Part shown: in pieces, positions 1-9,379 of the stretch
Numbering within the stretch: the first letter of the stretch is position 1
Layout of the letters: every line of letters starts with the position of its first letter
NCBI GenBank assembly: GCA_039889245.1
Contig: JAZGVH010000002.1
Location: forward strand, 2,852,001 to 2,916,000
DNA: 64,000 nucleotides
Direction: 5' to 3'
Source of the DNA: Dermatophilaceae bacterium Soc4.6
GTDB taxonomy: Bacteria; Actinomycetota; Actinomycetes; Actinomycetales; Dermatophilaceae
Program-made: the position numbers and the translations under genes
The notes under the pieces: generated by a model
Database searches by the model: none
The model's input: the letters and a program-made list of their open reading frames with translations, nothing else
Told to the model about the DNA's origin: nothing

Positions 1-332
1 AGAGCGGTCGCGGCAGCGCTCCCGGCGGCCGAGTCGACGCCGGCGGGGGTGTCGACGGCCAGCACCAGGATCGGCTGGTGGACGTGGAAGCGCGCGCCCA
101 GCACCGTCGACGCCCGTCCGGACTCGGCGTCGGCGTCGTCGAATCCTGCGGACTGCAGCCGCGGGAAGAGGCCGGCGCCGAGGACGCCCGCCACGGCCAG
201 TGCGGCAAGGAAGAGGGCGAGGACGGCGCGCGGCCGCCGAGCGACCAGGGCGCCGAATCGCTCGAGGCGACCGGGGGGCGCCACGGTGGTCGAGGGGGAG
301 GGACTGGTGCCCTCGGGTCGCTGGTGGGTCAT
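1..332 (-). CDS. MMPL/RND-family transporter, N-terminal part (runs off left edge)
   Basis: The complement of this stretch is open from an ATG at 332 to the left edge, so only about 110 residues are seen. The N-terminus has a Ser/Pro/Thr-rich stretch, then RRPRAVLALFLAALAVAG as the first membrane segment, then a periplasmic-type stretch with FDDADAESGRASTVL. This arrangement (RxP before TM1, then SxxA...L after it) is typical of actinobacterial MMPL proteins, which export lipids or drugs by proton antiport. It is transcribed away from a TetR-type gene at 427, with matching short operators between them, so it is probably the regulator's target. The substrate cannot be told. Confidence 0.72.
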   Translation of the reverse strand, partial: MTHQRPEGTSPSPSTTVAPPGRLERFGALVARRPRAVLALFLAALAVAGVLGAGLFPRLQSAGFDDADAESGRASTVLGARFHVHQPILVLAVDTPAGVDSAAGSAAATA

Positions 333-334
333 CT

Positions 335-382
335 GAACAGTGTTCATACTGTGACGGTGACACTTGAACTTAACACTGTCAA
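335..382. promoter_or_regulatory. Divergent operator region with two copies of a CAGTGTT motif
   Basis: The gap between the MMPL gene and the tetR-like gene holds GAACAGTGTTC at 335-345, a perfect 11-base palindrome around a central G. A second copy lies at 370-382 as TTAACACTGTCAA, which reads TTGACAGTGTTAA on the other strand. Both share the core ACAGTGTT. Paired sites in a short divergent gap are what a TetR-type autorepressor normally uses. The first site lies only three bases upstream of the MMPL start codon. No binding has been shown; this is inference from layout. Confidence 0.5.
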
Positions 383-426
383 GACCTCCGTTCGGGTCAG
401 CTCCCCACCGTTCGTATGCTGTCCCG

Positions 427-1134
427 ATGAGGAAGACCAGGGGTGCCGGCACCGCGAAGGGTGCGTGGGTGTCTGCTGACGCGTCCCCCTACCACCACGG
501 CGACCTGCGGGAGGCGCTGGTGGCCGAGGCCCTGTCGCGGGTCAGGGCGCAGGGGGCGGAGGCGGTGTCACTGCGGGCGGTCGCGCAGGCGGTCGGGGTC
601 AGCCCGAGCGCTGCCTACCACCACTTCGCCGACAAGACGGCGATCCTCGTCGCGGTGGCCGAGCGTGGAGCCGACGAGCTCGACCGCCGCGCCGTCGAGG
701 CCGCCGGTGGGCTGACGGTCGACGACTCAGCTACCGGGCTCACGCGACTGGCGGCCGTCGGCGTGGCCTACATCGGCTTCGCGGTCGACGAGCCACACCT
801 CTTCCGACACACCTTCGGCCCCTACTGCGCCAGGATCCCGCACGTCGACATCGGCACGGACACAGGGACCACTGCGGGGACCACCGCGGGGACCACCGCG
901 CGGACCGAGAGCGACACCGACGTCGACACCGACTCGGCCTACGGCCTACTGGTCGACACCCTCGACCGGCTCGACGCGCTCGGAGCGTTGCAGCGTCGCG
1001 ACGGGCTCGACCTCCTGGCGTGGGCTGCGGTCCACGGCTTCGCCAGCCTGGTGCTCGACGGGTTCCTCTCGGCTGATGCCGGTCCGGTGCTCGTCGATGT
1101 CCTCAGCTCACTCCTGGCCCCGCCCTCTTCCTGA
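427..1134 (+). CDS. TetR/AcrR-family transcriptional regulator
   Basis: This 235-residue protein has a TetR-type N-terminal helix-turn-helix (ALSRVRAQGAEAVSLRAVAQ, then GVSPSAAYHHFADKTAIL) and a C-terminal ligand domain with the WAAVHGFASLVLDG stretch seen in TetR_C WHG-type domains. Residues around 145-165 are a low-complexity insert of Gly-Thr-Thr-Ala and Asp-Thr repeats. An earlier in-frame ATG exists at 364, but it would overlap the operator region, and ATG 427 gives a normal TetR N-terminus. It is divergent from an MMPL transporter gene and probably represses it. The inducer is unknown. Confidence 0.85.
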   Translation: MRKTRGAGTAKGAWVSADASPYHHGDLREALVAEALSRVRAQGAEAVSLRAVAQAVGVSPSAAYHHFADKTAILVAVAERGADELDRRAVEAAGGLTVDDSATGLTRLAAVGVAYIGFAVDEPHLFRHTFGPYCARIPHVDIGTDTGTTAGTTAGTTARTESDTDVDTDSAYGLLVDTLDRLDALGALQRRDGLDLLAWAAVHGFASLVLDGFLSADAGPVLVDVLSSLLAPPSS

Positions 1135-1174
1135 CGTTGGGCCGACGTGGGTTGGACCGGCGGTCTCTGGTTGC

Positions 1175-2707
1175 TCAGCACACCTGCGGGACCGAGGCCG
1201 GAGTGGCGACCCTGAGCTTCCAGGCATCCTGCCGACCGAGGGCAGCGTCGGAGGGGAGAGTGACCCACTTGGTGATGAGTCGGTCACCCGCAGGGCCGCG
1301 ATAGGGCGTCAAGGGCTCCACAGGGGACGCGCCGGCGTGACCGGCGGAAGAGGCGGAAGTCGGGGACGTGGCGGACGTGGCAGAGGCTGCGGGAGCGAGG
1401 TCGACTCCCGACTCACCGGGCGGCGGTCCCACCCGGATCTCGCGCCCCCGGTGGTTGCGGAAGACCACCCCGCTGCGACGGTCGGGGTCTCCCTCCATCG
1501 AGAACTCCCCCCGGTGGTGCCCGTCGTGGTGGCGGGGGCAGAGGCTGAGCATTCGGTTGATGTCCGTGGCTCCTCCATGGGCCCAGTGGTCGAGGTGATG
1601 CACCTCGACGTGACGGGTGGCGCAGCATCCGGGGTAGCGGCAGCCGCGGTCGCGGTCCTCGATGAGACGGCGCGAGCGGTCCGGCACGATGCGCTGGTCG
1701 CGGCCGACGCTGACCGGTGCACCGTCGACCTCCCAGATCGGCTGGACCACCCCGTCACAGGCGAACTTGGCCGCCAGACTCGGCGGGATGGCGCCTCGGC
1801 CGTTGATCCACGACCCGTCGCTCGAGAGGTGGACGTAGACGCGGTAGCGCTGGGACCGGGACGCGGACTCGATGCTCGACAGTGACCGGCTGGCCACCTC
1901 GATGAGCGCGTCACCCAGGGTGATCGACGGGGCATCGGCTCCCGTGACCGTGGCCGTGGACCCGTCCGGCCCGTCGCCCGCGGTGGCCGTGCTGGCCGCT
2001 CGGAACAGGGCGTCCTTCGCCTCGAGCACGGCCTGCTCGACGAGGGCTCCGACGTCGGACGGCGCTGAGAAACGCATCCAGAACCGTCCGTCGACGTGCC
2101 CCATCGTCAGCTCGGGCGGCTGCAGGGCCCACGCGAGGGACCCGGCGGTCTTCGCCCCCTCGGGGTCGCGCAGTGGGGGGATCACGACCGTTGCTGGCGC
2201 CGGAGGCGGGGTCTGCGGCTCCAGGGTCGCCTCGTCAGCCACCGTCTCCGCAGCCCCCTCCGCCTCCGCCGCCCTCTCGACCGCCGTCTCGGGGGCGAAC
2301 TGGTAGCGGCTCAGGGCGCGTCGCAGCTGAGGCACGGTGGCGCGCACCGCCAGCTCGGTGGCGGAGCGCTCGTGGTCCGGCGGGGCGTGCTTGGCCACGA
2401 CCGCGGCCTGGTCGAGGGAGACCGACCCGGCGCGCACCGCAGCGGCCAGGGTGGGCATCGCCGCCCACCGACGCGCGATGCGCGTCACGTCGTGAGCCCT
2501 GGTGGGCGACAGCCCGACCCGGAGCACGAGCCAGTGCTCCGGGGACAGGATGCCGCCGCCGGCCCACAGCTCGTCGTCGACGACGCGGACGGCCAGGTCG
2601 ATCAGGTCGGCCTCGGCCCGGTGCAGGCGCGCAGCGATGACGGCCGCCTCCTCGTGGGCGAGGTCGGATGCTGCTTCCCGGGTGGTCACCGCCACCTCGT
2701 GTGTCAT
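1175..2707 (-). CDS. HNH endonuclease-like protein of the DUF222 / 13E12 repeat family
   Basis: This 510-residue protein has an N-terminal helical DUF222 region (about 1-330) and a C-terminal HNH nuclease domain. The latter has CRYPGC, EVHHLDHW, the turn GGATDINRMLSLC and RHHDGHH, so the metal-binding Cys and His residues are present. The last 110 residues are Ala/Ser/Thr-rich and likely disordered. Such proteins are multicopy in actinobacteria, and several mycobacterial 13E12 copies are in the SOS regulon. A perfect LexA-type box lies directly upstream of the start. No good ribosome site precedes ATG 2707, so the message may be leaderless. The biological role of the family is not established. 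Confidence 0.85.
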   Translation of the reverse strand: MTHEVAVTTREAASDLAHEEAAVIAARLHRAEADLIDLAVRVVDDELWAGGGILSPEHWLVLRVGLSPTRAHDVTRIARRWAAMPTLAAAVRAGSVSLDQAAVVAKHAPPDHERSATELAVRATVPQLRRALSRYQFAPETAVERAAEAEGAAETVADEATLEPQTPPPAPATVVIPPLRDPEGAKTAGSLAWALQPPELTMGHVDGRFWMRFSAPSDVGALVEQAVLEAKDALFRAASTATAGDGPDGSTATVTGADAPSITLGDALIEVASRSLSSIESASRSQRYRVYVHLSSDGSWINGRGAIPPSLAAKFACDGVVQPIWEVDGAPVSVGRDQRIVPDRSRRLIEDRDRGCRYPGCCATRHVEVHHLDHWAHGGATDINRMLSLCPRHHDGHHRGEFSMEGDPDRRSGVVFRNHRGREIRVGPPPGESGVDLAPAASATSATSPTSASSAGHAGASPVEPLTPYRGPAGDRLITKWVTLPSDAALGRQDAWKLRVATPASVPQVC

Positions 2708-2712
2708 GACTC

Positions 2713-2732
2713 ATTCGAACATGTGTTCGAAT
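2713..2732. promoter_or_regulatory. LexA (SOS) box upstream of the HNH gene
   Basis: The sequence is ATTCGAACATGTGTTCGAAT, a perfect inverted repeat (9 bases, TG, 9 bases) containing CGAACATGTGTTCG. This matches the Gram-positive/actinobacterial LexA consensus CGAAC-N4-GTTCG exactly. It begins five bases upstream of the HNH gene's ATG (2707, minus strand), so bound LexA would cover the promoter and start region. SOS control of the gene is a strong inference. Confidence 0.82.
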
Positions 2733-2809
2733 ACCTGTCAAGAGACCTCCCGACGTCCTGGTGGCGTCACTAGAGTGGAGACAGATCCACACAGTGCAAG
2801 GAGGCACCG

Positions 2810-4342
<1,533 letters not shown>

Positions 4343-4366
4343 CGCCGACGGTCTCCCCCTGACGAC

Positions 4367-4400
4367 AGACCCCCTGGTGCCCTCGGGCACCGGGGGGTCT
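4367..4400 (+). terminator. Hairpin terminator after the acyl-CoA ligase gene
   Basis: AGACCCCCTGGTGCCC (4367-4382) pairs with GGGCACCGGGGGGTCT (4385-4400): 16 pairs with one G-T wobble. The loop is so tight that the innermost pairs must open. It sits 24 bases past the ligase stop. No T-run follows, as is common in high-GC actinobacteria. Confidence 0.75.
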
Positions 4401-4816
4401 TCGGCGTCCGCTGCAGCTCCCTGCACCTCCGGCACCTCCTGCGCCTCCCGACATCCTCACAGACCTCGACAGGCCGTCCAGCGGGTCGCCCGGCAGGGAC
4501 ATGACCCGATGTGGACACACCGTCGCGGGGTCGGCTGAGCCACCCCCCGGCGTCGCGCAGGCTGCGCTCGAGGATGCCGAAAAATGCGCGAAAATGCTTG
4601 TGAGAGAAAGAGTTTGCGGTAGCGGAGGGGTCGGGTGCTGGGTCGGTGGCCAGTTCGACGCACGAGTGGTTGAGGGGTCATTTGTCCTGCCGGTGACACG
4701 TCCCGAACCGGGCGCCCAGAACCGTGGATCGCCGTCGATCGAGTGAGCACTCTTGGGTCTTGCCAGCCACGTTCACCGGTCTCCACCCCGAGACCACACC
4801 CCCCCAGGAGTACGAG
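4401..4816 (+). promoter_or_regulatory. Leader region of the RiPP operon; AT-richer patch with direct repeats
   Basis: No convincing gene is seen in these 416 bases. The part at 4579-4620 is clearly less GC-rich than its surroundings. It contains GAAAAATGC (4579-4587) and GAAAATGC (4590-4597), direct repeats about one helical turn apart, followed by TTGTGA at 4598-4603, which could serve as a -35 element. This is the likely promoter and operator zone for the RiPP operon, which starts at 4817. The exact promoter is not certain. Confidence 0.4.
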
Positions 4817-5101
4817 ATGCGCTCACTCACCAGGCTCTGTGCCCTGGCTCTCACCAGCGGTGCGCTGGTCCTCGTCCCGGTCGTCGCCCATGCCGCGACG
4901 ACCGGCCCCACCTCCCCGGCAGCGACGGTCACCGTCCCGGTCGCCACTGCGGTCGCCACTCCCGCTCCCGTCCCCGCTCCCCTTCCCGTCCCCGCTCCCG
5001 TCCCCGCTCCCCTTCCCGTCCCCGCTCCCGTCCCCGCTCCCGTTCCCGTCCCCGCTCCCGTCCCCGCTCCGGTCCCCGGACCGGACTGCTGGGACTGGTG
5101 A
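4817..5101 (+). CDS. Small secreted Pro-Val-Pro-Ala repeat peptide, unknown function
   Basis: The product has 94 residues. It begins with a Sec signal peptide (MRSLTRLCALALTSGALVLV, probable cleavage after the AHA near residue 26). The mature part is Thr/Ala/Val-rich, then about 45 residues of alternating Pro (PAPVPAPLPVPAPVPAP and so on), ending in PDCWDW. Such a repeat should form a stiff polyproline rod, with one Cys and two Trp at the tip. The gene is 55 bases upstream of the ABC ATPase gene and in the same direction, so it may share the RiPP operon. I recognise no family. Immunity, product binding or wall attachment are all guesses. The DNA is a 12-18 base tandem repeat prone to copy-number change. 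Confidence 0.7.
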   Translation: MRSLTRLCALALTSGALVLVPVVAHAATTGPTSPAATVTVPVATAVATPAPVPAPLPVPAPVPAPLPVPAPVPAPVPVPAPVPAPVPGPDCWDW

Positions 5102-5156
5102 GCCCGCCACCGACCGGTCGACGACCCGCACTCGAGAAGCACCACGAGGAGATCCC

Positions 5157-6161
5157 ATGACCATCACCGAGAACCACCCCGCCACGGTGGACACGACGAC
5201 TGCTCCGGCCGCCCGGGTCGAGTCCGTCAGCAAGAGCTACGGCGACCGCGAGGTCCTGCGCGGGATCTCGTTCGAGGTCCGTGCGGGTGAGGTCTTCGGC
5301 ATCCTCGGCCCGAACGGCGCCGGCAAGACCACGCTCGTGGAGTGCATGGTCGGGCTGCGTCAGCCGGACGAGGGCCACATCGAGGTCCTCGGCATGGACC
5401 CGACGACCGACCGGCACCGCTTCACCTCGCGGGTCAGCGTCCAACCCCAGGACGCGAGCCTCTTCGAGAACATCCGGGTGCGCGAGGCCCTCGACCTCTT
5501 CTCCTCGTTCCATGCCCGTTCCTACGGCACCGACGCGGTGCTCGAGCTCATCGGGCTGGGCGACTCGCAGCGCCAGCTCGTGCGCAAGCTCTCCGGTGGT
5601 CAGCGGCGCCGGCTGCTCCTCGGGGTGTCGATGATCGGCTCACCCGAGCTCATCGTGCTCGACGAGCCGTCGGCTGGTCTCGACCCCGCCGCCCGCCGGT
5701 CCCTGTGGTCGGTCATCGAGGGGCTGCGGGACGCTGGCACCACGGTGCTGCTCACGACGCACCACATGGACGAGGCCTCGACCCTGTGCGACCGGGTGGC
5801 CTTCGTCGTCGACGGCCAGGTCCGCGCCCTCGACCGGCCCTCGCGCCTCGTCAGCCAGCTGGCCCCCGAGCAGGTCGTGACCTTCGAGACCGCGGCCGGG
5901 CCGGCGCAAGTCCGGCTCCGCCTCGCCGCGGAGGAGAGCGTCCTGTCGGTCTCGGTCTCCGACGAGCGCGGAGCCACCACCGTGAGCGTCCGCACTACCG
6001 ACTCCGACCGCGTGCTCGCGGTGGTCGCCGGCGCGGAGGGCTGGCGCCCCCGGTCCATCGGCGTCGACCGCGGCGACCTCGAGACCGTCTTCCTCTCCGT
6101 CGCGGGCGACCACCCCGACTCCCCCCATCCCCAGACCCCGCGGAAGGAGCAACGACGATGA
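5157..6161 (+). CDS. ABC transporter ATP-binding protein (RiPP exporter or immunity)
   Basis: This 334-residue protein is a single ABC ATPase domain with Walker A (GPNGAGKTT near residue 54), the signature LSGGQRRR near 145, Walker B (LIVLDEPSAGLDP near 165) and the switch His (LLTTHH). After it comes a C-terminal extension of about 90 residues of the DrrA/CcmA type. ATG 5157 follows GAGGAG. Its stop overlaps the start of the permease gene (ATGA), so the two are translationally coupled. Its place at the head of the RiPP genes suggests export of, or resistance to, the product. Confidence 0.88.
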   Translation: MTITENHPATVDTTTAPAARVESVSKSYGDREVLRGISFEVRAGEVFGILGPNGAGKTTLVECMVGLRQPDEGHIEVLGMDPTTDRHRFTSRVSVQPQDASLFENIRVREALDLFSSFHARSYGTDAVLELIGLGDSQRQLVRKLSGGQRRRLLLGVSMIGSPELIVLDEPSAGLDPAARRSLWSVIEGLRDAGTTVLLTTHHMDEASTLCDRVAFVVDGQVRALDRPSRLVSQLAPEQVVTFETAAGPAQVRLRLAAEESVLSVSVSDERGATTVSVRTTDSDRVLAVVAGAEGWRPRSIGVDRGDLETVFLSVAGDHPDSPHPQTPRKEQRR

Positions 6162-7249
6162 CCACCTCGACGCTGACTGCCGGACCGACCCTCACGTCAC
6201 GGCGACCGACGGCCTTCACCCAGCTGGTGCTCACCAACTGGCGTGAGCTGGCCCGCGAGCCCAAGAGCCTGTTCTTCTCCATGGTCTTCCCCCTCATCTT
6301 CCTCGTGATGTTCAGCGCGATCGGGGTGATGATCGACAAGGGCGGGGACCCGCCGGTGGTTGCGGTCACCGGGCCGGCGGCAGCGGAGGTCGTCGCCGCT
6401 CTCGAAGCCGACGGCATCACGGTCGTCGCCGACGCCAGCGCTGCCAGCGCTGCCAGCGCCGCCAGCTCCGCTACCGCTGCCGGCGGCGTCAACATCAGGG
6501 TCCGAGCCGACGGTGACACCGCGAGCATCGTTCTCCCCACGGGCAGCAGCATCTCGAAGAACCCCGTCGTCGATGCCGTCCACAGCACCGGGGTGAGCAA
6601 GGGGGCGATCGAGGTCGTCAACGCCGACGGCTCGGCCGTCTTCGACCCGGTGCGGGGGTCCCTCCCGACGGTGCTCATGCTCGGTCTGCTCTCGCTGGCG
6701 TTCCTCGGCACCGCCGCGCCGCTCGTCGGTCTGCGGCAGCGCGGGACCCTGCGGCTGCTCGGGACGACACCGGTGCGCCGGTCCACCTTCGTCCTCGCGC
6801 AGATCCCGGCGCGGTTCGCGATGGGCGCCATCCAGGTGGGGGTGATCGCCGGCTACGCCGCCTACCTCGGATACCTCGACGTCGCCTCTGCCGGGGCCCT
6901 CCTGCTCTCGTGCGCCCTCGGCCTCGTGATGGTGCTGGCCCTCGGATACCTCTTCGCCTCGAGGATGTCGAACCAGGACCTCGCGACCACCATCGCGTCG
7001 CTCCTGATCCCCGTCGCGATGATCTTCGCCGGCTCGATGATGCCATCCCAGCTGCTGCCCGACGGCGTCCGGCGGGTCGCCGACGCCCTGCCCACCTCGG
7101 TGCTCTCCCAGTCCATCGGCGTGAGCCTGGTCGGCGACGGCTCCACGACCGGCCTGCCCGCCAAGTGGGCCCTGATGGCCGGGATCGCGTTCGCCGCCAC
7201 CCTGGCTGCGGCCCTCGTCTTCACCTGGGACCGCAAGGACGCCCGATGA
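6158..7249 (+). CDS. ABC-2 type transporter permease
   Basis: This 363-residue membrane protein has one N-terminal membrane segment (LFFSMVFPLIFLVMFSAIGV), a large extracytoplasmic loop of about 110 residues containing a short Ala-Ser repeat, then five membrane segments. This is the ABC2_membrane_3 layout of YhfI/DrrB-like permeases. The start overlaps the ATPase stop, and the stop overlaps the YcaO gene start (ATGA), tying it to the RiPP operon. It should pair with the ATPase encoded just upstream to export the peptide or protect the host. Confidence 0.87.
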   Translation: MTTSTLTAGPTLTSRRPTAFTQLVLTNWRELAREPKSLFFSMVFPLIFLVMFSAIGVMIDKGGDPPVVAVTGPAAAEVVAALEADGITVVADASAASAASAASSATAAGGVNIRVRADGDTASIVLPTGSSISKNPVVDAVHSTGVSKGAIEVVNADGSAVFDPVRGSLPTVLMLGLLSLAFLGTAAPLVGLRQRGTLRLLGTTPVRRSTFVLAQIPARFAMGAIQVGVIAGYAAYLGYLDVASAGALLLSCALGLVMVLALGYLFASRMSNQDLATTIASLLIPVAMIFAGSMMPSQLLPDGVRRVADALPTSVLSQSIGVSLVGDGSTTGLPAKWALMAGIAFAATLAAALVFTWDRKDAR

Positions 7250-8700
7250 CCACGACACCGACCCGCCCACCGGTCGCCACCGCACCTGCCCCTGCCGCGC
7301 TCACCCCCGCCGCGCTCACGCCCGCCGAGCCCACCGCCCTCACCCCCGCCGACCACCGCCCGGTCCCGCAGCACAGTCGGGCCCAGAGCACCCTCGGCGC
7401 CCTCCCGCAGCTCGACCGCCTCGTGGGACCCCTGGGCGTCGTGGGGTCCATCCGCCGGCTGCCCACCTTCCCCGGCGACCCGGCCTTTCCCATCCACGTC
7501 GCCAGCCTCGGTGACCTCTCGCCCGTGGCGCCGAACATCGCCGAGGCCGTGGGCGGGATCCCCACCCGGGCCGAGATGGACGGTGCGGGAGGGGCGCTCG
7601 ACCCCGAGCGGGCCCGCCGGGTCGGCGTCGCCGAGGCCCTCGAGCGCTACGCCTCGTGCATCGTCGACACCACGCAGCTGACCTGGGCCACGGCCAGGGA
7701 GCTCGGGGACGACGCCGTCGACCTCACCAGCTTCCCCCAGTGCTCGGCCACCGAGCTGTCCCGCCTCGGCGGTCCGGTCACCCCCGTCGACATCGACGGC
7801 CGGCAGCGCTGGGTGAAGGGCTGGTCGCTCACCCGCGCGGAGCCGTGCTGGGTCCCGGCGGCGGCCGTCTGGATGCGGCTGGCTCCCCGCACACCCGCCG
7901 AGCGCTTCACCTCGGGCATCTCGACCGGGTGCGCGGCCCACAGCGACCTGGCGAGCGCCGTGCTCGGCGGCCTGTGCGAGGTGATCGAGCGCGACTCGAT
8001 CGCGCTCACCTGGCTGCAGCGCATCCCGTGGCCGCGACTCGAGATCGACTGGGACGACGCCGTGCTGCGTCCCTTCGCCGAGCGTCACGCCCGCAGCAAC
8101 GTCGAGGTGACGGTCTTCGACGCCACCACCGACCTCGGGGTCCCGACCTTCTACTCCCTGGAGCGCACCCCGCACCACCGCACCCTCACCCAGCTCGTCA
8201 TGTGCAACACGTCGCTCGACCCGGTGGACTCCGTCGCCAAGATGCTGCGCGAGGCCGCGTCCTCCCGCATCGCCCTGCAGGCCGACCGGGTCCTGCCCGA
8301 GCAGGTCTCCGACTACACCAACGTCTTCCACGGAGCCGTGCACATGGGCCGACCCGAGCAGGCCGGCGCCTTCGACTTCCTCCGCTCCGGCACCACGTCC
8401 CGCCGGCTCGTCGACGTCCCGCACCTGGCCACCGGTGACAGCCTCGCCGACCTCGCGCTGGTGACTGCGCGGCTCGCGCACGCCGGCTACGAGGTGCTGG
8501 TGGTCGAGCTGACGACCGACGAGGCCCGCGACGCGGGCTTCCGGGTGGTGCGCGTGGTCGTCCCCGGCCTGATGCCCCTCTCCTTCGTCCACGGTGCGCG
8601 CTACCTCGCCCACCCGCGGCTGTACGACGCCCCGGCCCGCCTCGGCTACCCCGTCCACGCCGAGGCCGACCTCAACCACGACCCCCAGCCCTTCGCCTAG
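7246..8700 (+). CDS. YcaO-domain cyclodehydratase of a RiPP cluster
   Basis: This 484-residue YcaO protein has the ATP/Mg-binding motifs EALERYAS (about 130-137) and CEVIERDS (about 244-251) and the later KMLREAASSR. The N-terminal 40 residues are a Pro-Ala-Leu-Thr low-complexity tail. The C-terminus is DPQPFA, a Pro-rich end as expected for azoline-forming YcaO enzymes, where it orders the active site. YcaO cyclodehydratases phosphorylate the backbone amide so that Cys, Ser or Thr side chains close into thiazolines or oxazolines. The enzyme should act with the ThiF-like/RRE proteins encoded just downstream on the Ser-rich precursors at 11.9-12.8 kb. Confidence 0.92.
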   Translation: MTTTPTRPPVATAPAPAALTPAALTPAEPTALTPADHRPVPQHSRAQSTLGALPQLDRLVGPLGVVGSIRRLPTFPGDPAFPIHVASLGDLSPVAPNIAEAVGGIPTRAEMDGAGGALDPERARRVGVAEALERYASCIVDTTQLTWATARELGDDAVDLTSFPQCSATELSRLGGPVTPVDIDGRQRWVKGWSLTRAEPCWVPAAAVWMRLAPRTPAERFTSGISTGCAAHSDLASAVLGGLCEVIERDSIALTWLQRIPWPRLEIDWDDAVLRPFAERHARSNVEVTVFDATTDLGVPTFYSLERTPHHRTLTQLVMCNTSLDPVDSVAKMLREAASSRIALQADRVLPEQVSDYTNVFHGAVHMGRPEQAGAFDFLRSGTTSRRLVDVPHLATGDSLADLALVTARLAHAGYEVLVVELTTDEARDAGFRVVRVVVPGLMPLSFVHGARYLAHPRLYDAPARLGYPVHAEADLNHDPQPFA

Positions 8701-8710
8701 GAGACTGACC

Positions 8711-9379
8711 ATGCGAGTCCACATCCTGCGGCTCGGCGCCTTCGGAGCCGCCGTCGCCACCCTGGCCGGCCACCGCCTCGCCGCCGCGGGTCACGCGGTC
8801 ACCGGCGGCGACGTCACCGTCACCCCCCACGCCGCTCCGGCCTTCTGGCCGCCGTCCGACCTCTGCGTGCTGGTGGCTGGCCGACCGTCGCCCTACCTCG
8901 AGGGGGTCCTCGACCGCAGCGTCGTCGACTCGGGCACCCCGGCCGCGACCGTCGTGGTCGAGCACCCCCGGCTGCGGCTCGGGCCCCTCGTCGACGGCAC
9001 GGCAGCCTGCCTCGGATGCCTCCACGTGCGTCGGGCCCAGCACGACGGCGCCCACGCCAAGGTCGCACCCCTGCTGCAGGCCTACGACCGCGACCCCTCC
9101 CTCGAGCCGAGGGGACACCTCCCCCTCCACGTCGCCCTCGCGGTCACCTGGCTGGAGCGGCTCACGCAGCAGCTGGCCGCGGGCACGGCCGGTGCGGGCC
9201 GGGTCACCCACCTCAACCTGCACACCGGGGCCAGCGGCAGCGACCGGATCGTCGGGGTCCACGGGTGCCCCCGGTGCCGCACGACCCCGCCACTGGCCGA
9301 CTCGACCTGGCGCGGCCTCGCGACCGACCTCGTCGGCGTGGGCGGCGTGGGCGCATCGCGCGGTGGCGACCGTGGCTGA
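8711..9379 (+). CDS. ThiF-like partner protein of the cyclodehydratase
   Basis: This 222-residue protein starts with a Rossmann-like MRVHILRLGAFGAAVATLAG and has two CxxC pairs, C100-LG-C103 and C186-PR-C189, suited to one structural zinc. This matches the E1-like/ThiF-like 'bacteriocin cyclodehydratase' proteins that present the leader peptide to YcaO. It lacks an obvious N-terminal leader-binding winged helix, which instead is found in the next gene product. That suggests the usual single ocin-ThiF protein is divided over two polypeptides here. The gene overlaps the next one by 8 bases. Confidence 0.75.
   Translation: MRVHILRLGAFGAAVATLAGHRLAAAGHAVTGGDVTVTPHAAPAFWPPSDLCVLVAGRPSPYLEGVLDRSVVDSGTPAATVVVEHPRLRLGPLVDGTAACLGCLHVRRAQHDGAHAKVAPLLQAYDRDPSLEPRGHLPLHVALAVTWLERLTQQLAAGTAGAGRVTHLNLHTGASGSDRIVGVHGCPRCRTTPPLADSTWRGLATDLVGVGGVGASRGGDRG

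Noticed and set aside
349-361. Crp-like site (TGTGACGGTGACA) in the tetR/MMPL gap
   Set aside because: It does not keep the TGTGA-N6-TCACA symmetry; the repeated CAGTGTT motif explains the region better.
4960-5090. CRISPR-like or satellite repeat in the Pro-rich gene
   Set aside because: The repeats are 12-18 bases without unique spacers and stay in frame as Val-Pro-Ala-Pro codons, so they are coding repeats.
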